From positions 1 to 25,370 of the forward strand of contig CAKZZM010000050.1 of assembly GCA_937885465.1 (NCBI GenBank): a DNA stretch of 25,370 bases. Reading direction: 5' to 3'. The notes under the pieces were generated by a model, which worked only from the letters and a program-made list of their open reading frames with translations, had not been told where the DNA came from and did no database searches. The translations under genes and the position numbers were made by a program. This stretch comes from an uncultured Bacteroidales bacterium. Its GTDB lineage: Bacteria > Bacteroidota > Bacteroidia > Bacteroidales > Paludibacteraceae. Positions 14,688-22,137 of the stretch are shown piece by piece (the first letter of the stretch is position 1; every line of letters begins with the position of its first letter).

Positions 14688-15503
14688 TTAGTATTTCTCG
14701 TTTTCGTTAGGGAAGGTGCCGTCTTTTACGGCGGTGATGTAGTCTGTTACGGCGTTATGAACATTGTCTTTAAGTTGGGCGAAAAGTCGCAGGAACTTAG
14801 GCTTGAAGCCGGCGTTAAGTCCTAACATATCGTGCAAAACGAGCACTTGTCCGTCAGTCTTGTCACCTGCGCCTATACCTATCACAGCTGCGGATACAGC
14901 TGCTGTTACTCTCTCGGCAAGTGCAGCGGGAATTTTTTCCAAGACGATAGCGAAGCAGCCGGCGGCATCTAACAGTTGGGCATCTCGCAGCAGTTTCTCT
15001 GCTTCGGTAGTATCTTTGGCTCTAAGACCATATCCGCCGAATTGATTAACGGACTGAGGCGTAAGGCCGAGGTGCCCGCAAACGGGAATACCTGCTTGAA
15101 TAATGTGTCGGATAATCGGCAGTATCTCTTCGCCACCTTCTATCTTAACGGCATCTGCGCCCGACTCTTTCATTATCTTAACGGCATTTCTTAGTGCCTC
15201 TTCTTCTGATGTCTGATAACTGCCGAAGGGCATATCAACTGCAACGAGAGCGTGCTCTGCTGCACGAACGACACCTTTGGTGAGGAAAATCATCTCATCG
15301 GTGGTGATGGGTAAGGTGGTCTGATTTCCGCAAACGACATTACTTGCTGAGTCGCCGACGAGAAGAATATCTATTCCTGCTTGGTCAACTATGCGGGCAA
15401 GGGTATAATCGTAACAGGTAAGCACGGCAATCTTCTCGCCGTTAGCTTTCATATTCCGAATAACAGAGGTGGTTACTTTAGATGTTTGTGTGTGTACTGA
15501 CAT
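14688..15503 (-). CDS. panB: 3-methyl-2-oxobutanoate hydroxymethyltransferase PanB
   Basis: PanB transfers a hydroxymethyl group from methylene-tetrahydrofolate to ketoisovalerate, giving ketopantoate, the first step towards pantothenate and coenzyme A. The magnesium and substrate ligands line up with the E. coli enzyme: D51 in LLVGDS, D90 in VAVDMPFGS, K120 and E122 in VKIEGG, and the catalytic Glu E189 in IVLEKIP. The 271-aa length and TIM-barrel pattern are standard. The ATG at 15503 gives a normal N-terminus, with the conserved TCYDY at 29-33. It stands alone on the minus strand, diverging from the permease gene through interleaved promoters. Confidence 0.97.
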   Translation of the reverse strand: MSVHTQTSKVTTSVIRNMKANGEKIAVLTCYDYTLARIVDQAGIDILLVGDSASNVVCGNQTTLPITTDEMIFLTKGVVRAAEHALVAVDMPFGSYQTSEEEALRNAVKIMKESGADAVKIEGGEEILPIIRHIIQAGIPVCGHLGLTPQSVNQFGGYGLRAKDTTEAEKLLRDAQLLDAAGCFAIVLEKIPAALAERVTAAVSAAVIGIGAGDKTDGQVLVLHDMLGLNAGFKPKFLRLFAQLKDNVHNAVTDYITAVKDGTFPNENEKY

Positions 15504-15525
15504 TGTATGATTGATTTTTTATTGT

Positions 15526-15557
15526 GCAAAATTAATGCTTTTTTTGCGGATATACAA
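15526..15557 (-). promoter_or_regulatory. panB promoter
   Basis: On the minus strand the -33 TTG is at 15557-15555 and the -7 TAATTTTGC at 15534-15526, 20 bases apart. The start point would be near 15520, about 17 bases before the panB ATG. Confidence 0.8.
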
Positions 15558-15575
15558 ATAAAATTGTAATTTTGC
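15544..15575 (+). promoter_or_regulatory. FecCD permease promoter, interleaved with the panB promoter
   Basis: TTG at 15544-15546 and TAATTTTGC at 15567-15575 are 20 bases apart. The two divergent promoters overlap at 15544-15557, so each -33 element lies inside the other promoter's spacer. The expected start point (about 15581-15583) coincides with the TTG start codon at 15583. Confidence 0.8.
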
Positions 15576-15582
15576 GTTCGGA

Positions 15583-16545
15583 TTGAGACGCGAAATACTG
15601 ATATTTGCTATTCTGTCGCTACTGATGGTGGCGTTGTTAGCGGCAGATATGTTTACGGGTGCTGCTTCAGTACCTTTTTCTGCGTTATGGACAGAGGGTA
15701 TAGCTCATTCTATTCTGATTGGTATTCGTTTGCCTCGTGCTATTACGGCTATTTTGGCGGGTGCGGCGTTATCGGTCAGCGGATTGCTGATGCAGACTTT
15801 ATTCCGCAATCCGTTGGCAGGTCCGTCGGTGTTAGGTGTGTCAAGCGGGGCAACATTAGGTGTGGCATTATTGGTTTTTCTCGGTTCTGCAATCGGTTTT
15901 TCCGTATCGTCGGCTGCTACGGTATTGTTCGCAATTATAGGTGCAACGTTGGTACTACTGCTTTCGTTGGCTGTGTCTGCAAAGGTGAGGGATAATGTTA
16001 CGCTGCTTATCGTGGGTATGATGATAGGTGCGATTGCGAGTGCCTTAGTCAATGTGTTGCAGAATTTTGCCGACCCTGATTCTTTGAAACTGTTTATCAC
16101 TTGGACATTAGGCTCTTTGTCCGCTGTGGGGTGGGGTGAGATGGTCGTGCTGCTGCCTGTGTGGGTGGTGGGAATGATATTGGCGGTGGTGCTTGTTAAG
16201 GCGTTGAACGGGTTGCAACTCGGTGAAGATTATGCGACTACGATAGGTGTACCTGTCAAGGCAGTACGGACTACGATTATTCTGGCAACGGGATTGCTTG
16301 CCGGCGGAATAACCGCCTTTTGCGGTCCGATTTCTTTCGTTGGTGTTGCTATACCTCACCTTGCAAGAGGGCTGTTTCGCACCTCTAATCACCGGATATC
16401 GATACCCGCCTCTATTTTGCTTGGTGCGGATTTGCTATTGCTTTGTGATATTATTTGTTGTTCTGCAACGTATCCATTGCCTATTTCTACCATTTCTGCA
16501 CTGTTTGGGGCACCTGTAGTGATGTATGTGGTAATGAAACGATAA
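15583..16545 (+). CDS. FecCD/BtuC-type iron-siderophore, heme or B12 ABC permease
   Basis: This is the membrane permease subunit of a class of importers for iron chelates, heme or vitamin B12. About nine to ten hydrophobic helices fill the 320 residues. The family blocks are present: NPLAGPSVLGVSSGA (about 78-92) and CGPISFVGVAIPHLARGL (about 246-263), the latter forming the coupling region to the ATPase. The TTG at 15583 keeps the first helix (residues 4-22) complete; the next in-frame ATG (15625) would cut that helix in half, so TTG is preferred. No ATPase or binding-protein gene lies nearby, so its partners must be encoded elsewhere; substrate is undetermined. Confidence 0.85.
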   Translation: MRREILIFAILSLLMVALLAADMFTGAASVPFSALWTEGIAHSILIGIRLPRAITAILAGAALSVSGLLMQTLFRNPLAGPSVLGVSSGATLGVALLVFLGSAIGFSVSSAATVLFAIIGATLVLLLSLAVSAKVRDNVTLLIVGMMIGAIASALVNVLQNFADPDSLKLFITWTLGSLSAVGWGEMVVLLPVWVVGMILAVVLVKALNGLQLGEDYATTIGVPVKAVRTTIILATGLLAGGITAFCGPISFVGVAIPHLARGLFRTSNHRISIPASILLGADLLLLCDIICCSATYPLPISTISALFGAPVVMYVVMKR

Positions 16546-16571
16546 AAAAATCAAGTTTTTTTGCAAAAAAT

Positions 16572-16602
16572 TTGCAAGTATAAAGAAAAAGTACTACCTT
16601 TG
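16572..16602 (+). promoter_or_regulatory. Promoter of the outer-membrane protein gene
   Basis: TTG at 16572-16574 and TACCTTTG at 16595-16602 are 20 bases apart. The leader to the ATG at 16682 is about 75 bases and contains a 34-codon open frame (16612-16716) that overlaps the gene start in another frame. Confidence 0.75.
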
Positions 16603-16681
16603 TCGGTTGAAATGGTAAAAATGTGGTTTTTTGCTCAGCAAATACGCCGTGAGTTAGACTGCCAACATTCTGTATTTTGTG

Positions 16682-17725
16682 ATGCGAGTTGTAAAAACGG
16701 AACATATTTCTCTTAAAATTTTATTACCGGCATTATTGTCGTTGTTTGTTATACTCTCTGTGAATGCTCAGCCTCGTTTTGAGATGTCGGTTCGGGGAGG
16801 TGCTTCGTCGCTTATGTATCAGAGTGATTTCGGCAAGATGCAGCTGAGTTATGATTTAGGTATAGATCTATTGTTCAGTTATCGTTCCGAGCATGTTGTA
16901 GGTTTCCGTGGTGGTGTGTCATTTGATTATGCGCAGAGTAAGTTTAATGCGCAGAATTATGCGGACTCTTATCAGGTTACCGATTATTCTATGCCGGGTA
17001 TGATGGGCGTCGGCGGCAGTCCGATGATAATAAGTTATACTATTGCCAATCTGACGGAAGCCCATAATCAGATGTACGCATCGGTGCCTTTGCAGTTAGC
17101 TCTGCATTTTGGCAATTTTGCCATCTTCCTCGGTCCGAAAATAGCCATCCCGCTGAAGACTACTTTTAAGCAAGAACTGACGGATGTGGATGTGAGTGTG
17201 TTTTATCCTGAGTATGGTGTAACGGTTAGCGGTCAGGAAGAGGTGTTTGACCATAACGGGGAAAGCGATTCAAGATATTTCTCTTTCACTGCTCCCGTAA
17301 CAGGCACATCGGCATTGGAGAATTATGCGATAAATATATTCGCATCGGCGGACATTGATTATTATATACCCATTTCAAAGAAATCAAGTTTCGGTATAGG
17401 TCTGTATGCCGATTATGCAATTCCTTTCCTTCATAGGCATAACCCGAAGGTGAACGAGTTGGCACCGTATAAGTCTGCGGTTCTGTGGATAAACGATCCT
17501 ATTGATGCGTCTCTGCCTTATAATGTAAGGGAACACAACTCAGTTTTGCAGGCGTATAATCTGCAGGCTATCTCGCCGGAGAATACGCAGACTCAGTTAG
17601 TGAGAAAATTTAACTATTTGAGCGTTGGTATTCGCCTTTCGTATAACATAGGCGGTGAGAAGAAGCAGGTATATAAGCATCAGTACAAAGACTTAAAGAA
17701 GTGTCAGTGTGTGTTCACTAATTAG
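16682..17725 (+). CDS. Predicted outer-membrane beta-barrel protein
   Basis: I do not recognise a specific family. A signal peptide is clear: charged start, hydrophobic core LLPALLSLFVILSV, and likely cleavage after VNA before QPRF (about residue 30). The mature part alternates short amphipathic strands such as YDLGIDLLFSYR, FAIFLGPKIAIPL, FGIGLYADYAIPF and LSVGIRLSYNIGG, as expected of an outer-membrane barrel of the OmpA-like or PorT-like type. The mature chain has no cysteine until the pair in the C-terminal tail KKCQCVFTN. The start is ATG 16682; the adjacent GTG at 16679 is equally possible. It has its own promoter and terminator, so is probably monocistronic. Confidence 0.7.
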   Translation: MRVVKTEHISLKILLPALLSLFVILSVNAQPRFEMSVRGGASSLMYQSDFGKMQLSYDLGIDLLFSYRSEHVVGFRGGVSFDYAQSKFNAQNYADSYQVTDYSMPGMMGVGGSPMIISYTIANLTEAHNQMYASVPLQLALHFGNFAIFLGPKIAIPLKTTFKQELTDVDVSVFYPEYGVTVSGQEEVFDHNGESDSRYFSFTAPVTGTSALENYAINIFASADIDYYIPISKKSSFGIGLYADYAIPFLHRHNPKVNELAPYKSAVLWINDPIDASLPYNVREHNSVLQAYNLQAISPENTQTQLVRKFNYLSVGIRLSYNIGGEKKQVYKHQYKDLKKCQCVFTN

Positions 17726-17753
17726 CGGACGGTAATAGTGTGTTAATATATAG

Positions 17754-17793
17754 AACTTTCAAGGCACAACAGAGTGCTTTGAAAGTTTTTTTA
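17754..17793 (+). terminator. Intrinsic terminator after the outer-membrane protein gene
   Basis: Positions 17754-17767 pair with 17774-17787 (14 pairs, one G-U) around AACAGA, followed by a run of T's to 17792. It ends 18 bases before the next promoter's -33 element. Confidence 0.92.
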
Positions 17794-17810
17794 TTATTTT
17801 TTGTTTAAGT

Positions 17811-17842
17811 TTGGGTATGTCAGTTTTTTTTACTAATTTTGC
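17811..17842 (+). promoter_or_regulatory. Promoter of the MlaD-like gene, dnaA and possibly dnaX
   Basis: TTG at 17811-17813 and TAATTTTGC at 17834-17842 are 20 bases apart. Its 21-base core, 17822-17842, is identical to 4742-4762 in the rimP-nusA-infB promoter. The start should be near 17848, about 34 bases before the ATG. Confidence 0.8.
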
Positions 17843-17881
17843 GGTTAACTTGGATTATATCTTTTGAATAATAGCAGTTGA

Positions 17882-18784
17882 ATGATGAAGCACGCCAAAG
17901 AATATAGAGTGGCAATTCTTGCCATTATTGCCGCTTTTCTTTTATATTTCGGATTTAACTATTTGAAGGGCATAAATATCTTTCATAAGACGAACGAGTA
18001 TGTTGTTCGTTTTAGCAAGATGAACGGGTTAGTGGAGCAGTCGCCTGTGTATGTGCAAGGATACAAAGTTGGTATTGTTGATAAGATCAGTTACGATTTT
18101 TCTCTTGATTGTCCGTTTACCGTTACATTTTCCATTAATCGTGATATAGAAGTACCTTATGGTTCAACTGTGGCTCTTGTTGCAGACGGGCTTATCAGTG
18201 GTGAGGCATTGGAGTTAAGAATACCTACGGTTGAGGTGAACGGATATTATCTGTCGGGTGACACTTTGCCGTCACAGATAGAGCCTGATATAATTTCGGG
18301 TGTAACGGCTGCTCTTGCAAAGCGTATGGATCCGATTCTGCATAGCCTTGATAGTATTTTGGCGGTTGTTCAAGGGGCGTTAGATGAGCAGCAGTTGAAA
18401 TCGATACTCGGCAATGTAGATGCTACAATAGAGAATACTAAGACCATAACCAAAAAGGTTGACGGCATACTTGCTGACGAACTGCCTGTTCTGATTGATA
18501 GCATTAAGTTTATAGTTAGCGATTTGCATCAGGTGTCGTCGAATATAGCGGATGCTGATTTGAGAGGGGTGATACTGAAGTTAGATACGACAGTCAATGG
18601 CGTTAATACCTTTTTGCAGAATGTTAATTCGACGGATGGCACCATTGGTATGCTTATTAATGATAAAGAATTGTATGTGAGTCTTAATAATACAGTGCTG
18701 TCGGCTGACAGCCTGCTGACTGACCTTAAGGCTCATCCCAAAAGATATGTTCACTTCTCGCTGTTCGGTAAAAAGGAAAATTAA
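17882..18784 (+). CDS. MCE/MlaD-family lipid-transport protein
   Basis: MlaD-type proteins form rings at the inner membrane that pass phospholipids between membranes. One N-terminal membrane helix (about 9-27) is followed by the MCE domain (about 38-115), with GLVEQSPVYVQGYKVGIVDKI and VADGLISGEALELRI being typical strands. A long helical tail (about 140-285) contains the repeated pattern seen in MCE needle-like helices. Two ATGs in tandem (17882, 17885) give nearly the same protein. The stop TAA overlaps the dnaA ATG by one base. The partner permease and ATPase (MlaE, MlaF) are not in this window; they are commonly separate in Bacteroidota. Confidence 0.88.
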   Translation: MMKHAKEYRVAILAIIAAFLLYFGFNYLKGINIFHKTNEYVVRFSKMNGLVEQSPVYVQGYKVGIVDKISYDFSLDCPFTVTFSINRDIEVPYGSTVALVADGLISGEALELRIPTVEVNGYYLSGDTLPSQIEPDIISGVTAALAKRMDPILHSLDSILAVVQGALDEQQLKSILGNVDATIENTKTITKKVDGILADELPVLIDSIKFIVSDLHQVSSNIADADLRGVILKLDTTVNGVNTFLQNVNSTDGTIGMLINDKELYVSLNNTVLSADSLLTDLKAHPKRYVHFSLFGKKEN

Positions 18785-20190
18785 TGCAAAGGTCGCTACA
18801 GTCATATTGGGATGAGTGTTTGAGTCTGCTGCGGAAGAGTCTTACTGAGTCTGCATTTAAGACTTGGTTCCTGCCTATTCAACCTGTTGAGTTTAGTAAC
18901 GGGACTCTCGTTCTGCAACTCAAGAGTTATGCGGTAGCAGATTATATTGAAGATAATTATATACGTCAGTTTGCTTCTGCTATTTTTAAGGTTTTCGGTT
19001 CAGACACTTATGTGGAGTACCACATTTTGATTGACAGCCATTCGGGTGCCGACACTCGTGTGGTAAGCGATAAGGTGCAACAAGAGCAGACTCGCAATGA
19101 GGTTCTCGGCAGCTCGTCCTTGTCGAAGAAGGTGAGTCAGACGCAAGTAGAGGAATCGTTCGATAGTCGCCTTAACAGTAATTATACTTTTGAGAGTTTT
19201 GTGCTTGGAGATTGTAATAAACTTGTTCGTTCGGTCAGTCTCGCGGCAGCCAAAGTACCGGGTAAGAACACTTTCAATCCGCTATTTATTTATGGAGGCA
19301 GCGGGGTGGGCAAGACTCACTTGCTGAATGCGATAGGCAATCAGGTTAAGTTGCTTTATCCTGAGAAGAGAGTTCTATATCTCTCTGCAAATGAGTTTAA
19401 GACTCAATATATGAACGCAGGTCAGACGGGCAGGGTGGCAGATTTCTTGCAGTTTTATCAGACGATAGATGTGTTGCTGATTGACGACGTGCAGTTTCTT
19501 GCAGGGCAAACTCAGCAGAAGACGCAGGAGCAGTTTTTCCATATCTTCAACTACTTGCATCAGTCGAATAAGCAGATAGTGATGACATCCGATCGCCCGC
19601 CGATAGAGATTAAAGATATAGAGGATCGACTTCTTACCAGATTCAAATGGGGGTTTCAAGGCGAGATGGGCAAACCCGATTACACTCTCAGGCGGGATAT
19701 CCTCAAAAACAAGATGCAGCGTGACGGCATTGATTTGCCCGATGAGGTGATCTCTTTTATTGCTGAGAATGTGCGCGATAATGTGCGCGACCTTGAAGGA
19801 GTGTTGGCTTCTCTGCTGGCTTATTCCACGCTTATGGATTCGCAAATTGACCTGAATCTGGCGGAAAAGGTGGTCGGAAATGTAGTAGAGACCAACTCTC
19901 ACGAATTGCATTTAGATGATATAGTAGATGCTGTTGCGGCAGAATTCGGGTTGGATAAAAAGGCGATTATAGGTCCGTCAAGGCAGAAAGAGATAAGTAT
20001 CGCAAGGCAGGTGTCGATGTATTTGGCAAAGCAACTGACTTCTCTCTCGTTGCAAGATATAGGCGACTATTTCGGCGGCAGGACGCATGCTACTGTTCTG
20101 CACTCGTGCAACACGATAAGCGAACAGGCGGAAATAAATCCGATGCTGAGAAGGACAATACAAAAGATTGATAATAAGTTGAGAAGATGA
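18784..20190 (+). CDS. dnaA: Chromosomal replication initiator DnaA
   Basis: DnaA binds origin boxes and, with ATP, melts the origin to load the helicase. Domain I (about 1-85) is followed by a short linker, the AAA+ domain with Walker A GGSGVGKT at 171-178 and Walker B LLIDDVQF (D234, D235), and domain IV with the signature GGRTHATVLHSC at 431-442. The 468-aa length is normal. The ATG shares its first base with the MlaD stop (TAATG), so translation is probably coupled to that gene. No dnaN, recF or gyrB is adjacent, and no cluster of DnaA boxes is seen, so this does not look like the origin. dnaX follows after 107 bases. Confidence 0.98.
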   Translation: MQRSLQSYWDECLSLLRKSLTESAFKTWFLPIQPVEFSNGTLVLQLKSYAVADYIEDNYIRQFASAIFKVFGSDTYVEYHILIDSHSGADTRVVSDKVQQEQTRNEVLGSSSLSKKVSQTQVEESFDSRLNSNYTFESFVLGDCNKLVRSVSLAAAKVPGKNTFNPLFIYGGSGVGKTHLLNAIGNQVKLLYPEKRVLYLSANEFKTQYMNAGQTGRVADFLQFYQTIDVLLIDDVQFLAGQTQQKTQEQFFHIFNYLHQSNKQIVMTSDRPPIEIKDIEDRLLTRFKWGFQGEMGKPDYTLRRDILKNKMQRDGIDLPDEVISFIAENVRDNVRDLEGVLASLLAYSTLMDSQIDLNLAEKVVGNVVETNSHELHLDDIVDAVAAEFGLDKKAIIGPSRQKEISIARQVSMYLAKQLTSLSLQDIGDYFGGRTHATVLHSCNTISEQAEINPMLRRTIQKIDNKLRR

Positions 20191-20200
20191 TGCTTCATTA

Positions 20201-20247
20201 TTTCCCGCAGATTTTACCGGATTGTAATACGGAAAGCGGGAAATTTT
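20201..20247 (+). terminator. Weak hairpin between dnaA and dnaX
   Basis: TTTCCCGC (20201-20208) pairs with GCGGGAAA (20236-20243), with a possible inner CCG/CGG pair (20217-20219 with 20230-20232), followed by TTTT. The stem is interrupted and the T-run short, so read-through into dnaX is likely. Confidence 0.45.
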
Positions 20248-20297
20248 CGATTGCTGCCGATTTTCATATTTAGTTGGTTTTGACATATTTTTTATAA

Positions 20298-22073
20298 ATG
20301 GATCAGTATATTGTATCAGCGCGTAAATATCGTCCGATAACTTTTGAGTCGGTTGTCGGTCAGCGTTCGTTGACCGAGATGCTTCGCAATGCTATTCGTT
20401 CTAATCATTTGGCGCATGCCTATCTTTTTTGCGGTCCTCGCGGTGTCGGCAAAACGACTTGTGCCCGTATCTTTGCGAAGACTATAAATTGCCAAAATCT
20501 TACTCCTGAGAGTGATGCTTGCAACGAATGTGATAGTTGCAAGTCGTTCAATGCGCAGCAGTCGTTCAATTATCACGAACTCGATGCCGCCTCGAATAAC
20601 TCTGTGGATAATATTCGTGATCTTATTAAAGAGGTGCTTATTCCGCCACAGGACGGCAAGTATTCGGTGTTCGTGATTGACGAGGTTCACATGCTGTCGA
20701 CTGCTGCTTTCAATGCTTTGCTTAAGACTCTGGAAGAACCGCCTGCACATGTTATCTTCATTATGGCGACAACGGAGAAACACAAGGTTTTGCCGACTAT
20801 TCTCTCGCGTTGTCAGGTGTTCGACTTCTCGCGAATAACAGTTAGTGATATCATAGAGCATCTTAAGTATGTTGCACGAACTGAGGGTTATACTGTAGAG
20901 GATAGTGCTCTTGCAGTTGTGGCAAAGAAGGCTGATGGTGGTATGCGAGATGCTCTTTCCGTGTTTGATCAGTTAGCCACTTACTGCACCGATGCTGAAG
21001 GTTTGACCAATATCACCTATGAGAAAACGATACAAGTACTGAATGTACTTGACACTGATTACTATTTCCGCCTCGTTAATATTATTTTGTCAGGTGATAT
21101 AAGTGCTGCTTTGCTACTCTTGAATGAAATCTTGGAGAAAGGTTTTGATTCTGCTAATTTCCTATCCGGCTTTGCCTCTCATCTGAGGGATATACTTGTC
21201 AGTAAAGATCCTCAGACCGCCTCTTTATTAGAAACGAGCGAGTCAATACGGGCGCAATATGTTCAGCAGGCTAAATCTTGCTCTGCAATGTGGCTCTTTA
21301 AGGTGCTTGATGCGGTAAGTACAGCGGAGTTCAACCATCGTACGGCTCGTGATAAGCGTTTGACGGTAGAGCTGCTGCTTGTTCGCCTTTGTTCGTTTGT
21401 GCAAGCACAAGCAGTAACACAGTCTGCCGAACAACCTCAACCGCTGCCTAATATTCCTGCTCAACCGAGGCCGAATGTAGCACCTCAACCGAAACCGAAT
21501 GTAGCTCCTCAACCGAAACCGAATGTGGCACCTCAACCGAAGCCGAATGTGGCACCTCAAGCGAAGCCGAATGTGGCTTCACCGTTACCGGGTATCCCTA
21601 CAATACCGACTATGCCTCCGATGCAGAGTAGTGCGGCGCAAGCGAGTGTTATGCAGTCTGCATCAGTGCAGCCATCTTCACAACCCGCTAACATTAATAC
21701 TGACAATCAGCGCCCTTTTACGGAGGAGCAAATGGCTGACGCATGGAAACTTATGTGCAGGCAATTATTTGCCAATGATAAGATAAACCTTGCGTTGCTC
21801 TCAAATATCAGCATAAAGAAAAAGAGTGAACTCGTTTATGAGGTACAACTGCCGAATAAAATTTTGCAGGAGGAGATAAGTGCGCAGCACTCTCGTATGC
21901 TCAGGTTCTTGAAAGAGCAATTGCATAACGGGCAAATACAACTTGAGGTAGGGGTTGAGGAACAGCAGCAAACGACTGTTGCTTATACTGCCGAGGAGAA
22001 GATGAATGTGCTTCTGCAACTTAATCCTGAACTGCAAAATATGCGTACAGAATTAGGCTTGATAATCGAATAG
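20298..22073 (+). CDS. dnaX: DNA polymerase III subunit gamma/tau
   Basis: DnaX is the motor of the clamp loader that opens the sliding clamp and ties the replicative polymerases together. The AAA+ part has Walker A GPRGVGKTT at 46-54, the four-cysteine zinc module (C65, C75, C78, C81), Walker B DEVH at 128-131 and the arginine-finger SRC at 170-172. A clamp-loader collar (to about 370) is followed by a proline-rich linker with five PQPKPNVA-type octapeptides (about 388-427) and a C-terminal tau-like domain (about 470-591). The ATG at 20298 gives MDQYIVSARKYRP, the standard start. I see no classic AAAAAAG slippery site for a short gamma form. It follows dnaA in the same direction. Confidence 0.96.
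   Translation: MDQYIVSARKYRPITFESVVGQRSLTEMLRNAIRSNHLAHAYLFCGPRGVGKTTCARIFAKTINCQNLTPESDACNECDSCKSFNAQQSFNYHELDAASNNSVDNIRDLIKEVLIPPQDGKYSVFVIDEVHMLSTAAFNALLKTLEEPPAHVIFIMATTEKHKVLPTILSRCQVFDFSRITVSDIIEHLKYVARTEGYTVEDSALAVVAKKADGGMRDALSVFDQLATYCTDAEGLTNITYEKTIQVLNVLDTDYYFRLVNIILSGDISAALLLLNEILEKGFDSANFLSGFASHLRDILVSKDPQTASLLETSESIRAQYVQQAKSCSAMWLFKVLDAVSTAEFNHRTARDKRLTVELLLVRLCSFVQAQAVTQSAEQPQPLPNIPAQPRPNVAPQPKPNVAPQPKPNVAPQPKPNVAPQAKPNVASPLPGIPTIPTMPPMQSSAAQASVMQSASVQPSSQPANINTDNQRPFTEEQMADAWKLMCRQLFANDKINLALLSNISIKKKSELVYEVQLPNKILQEEISAQHSRMLRFLKEQLHNGQIQLEVGVEEQQQTTVAYTAEEKMNVLLQLNPELQNMRTELGLIIE
21459..21578 (+). repeat. 24-bp tandem repeat in dnaX (5 copies)
   Basis: Units start at 21459, 21483, 21507, 21531 and 21555. 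The inner three are nearly identical and encode PQPKPNVA; unit 1 has AQPRPNVA and unit 5 PQAKPNVA. The period is exactly 24 bases, so copy-number change would keep the reading frame. Confidence 0.95.
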
Positions 22074-22137
22074 TCTCATCGTCCTTTGTTAGTGTTTTAC
22101 CCGCTCGTTCTTTATCCCTCGTTCTGACAACAGCCCG

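Noticed and set aside
16612..16716. 34-codon open frame in the leader of the outer-membrane protein gene, overlapping its start
   Set aside because: No sign of a leader-peptide design (no codon runs, no attenuator fold); length is compatible with chance.
19375..19911. 178-codon open frame antisense to dnaA (similar ones at 20316-20861 antisense to dnaX and 9319-9717 antisense to infB)
   Set aside because: The overlapping sense genes have full family motifs; the antisense products show no recognisable domain and arise from codon bias.
21806..21826. A-rich run in dnaX (aagaaaaag) as a programmed frameshift site for a gamma form
   Set aside because: It does not fit the AAAAAAG heptamer in frame and no following stem is evident; it also lies in the C-terminal domain, too late for a normal gamma product.
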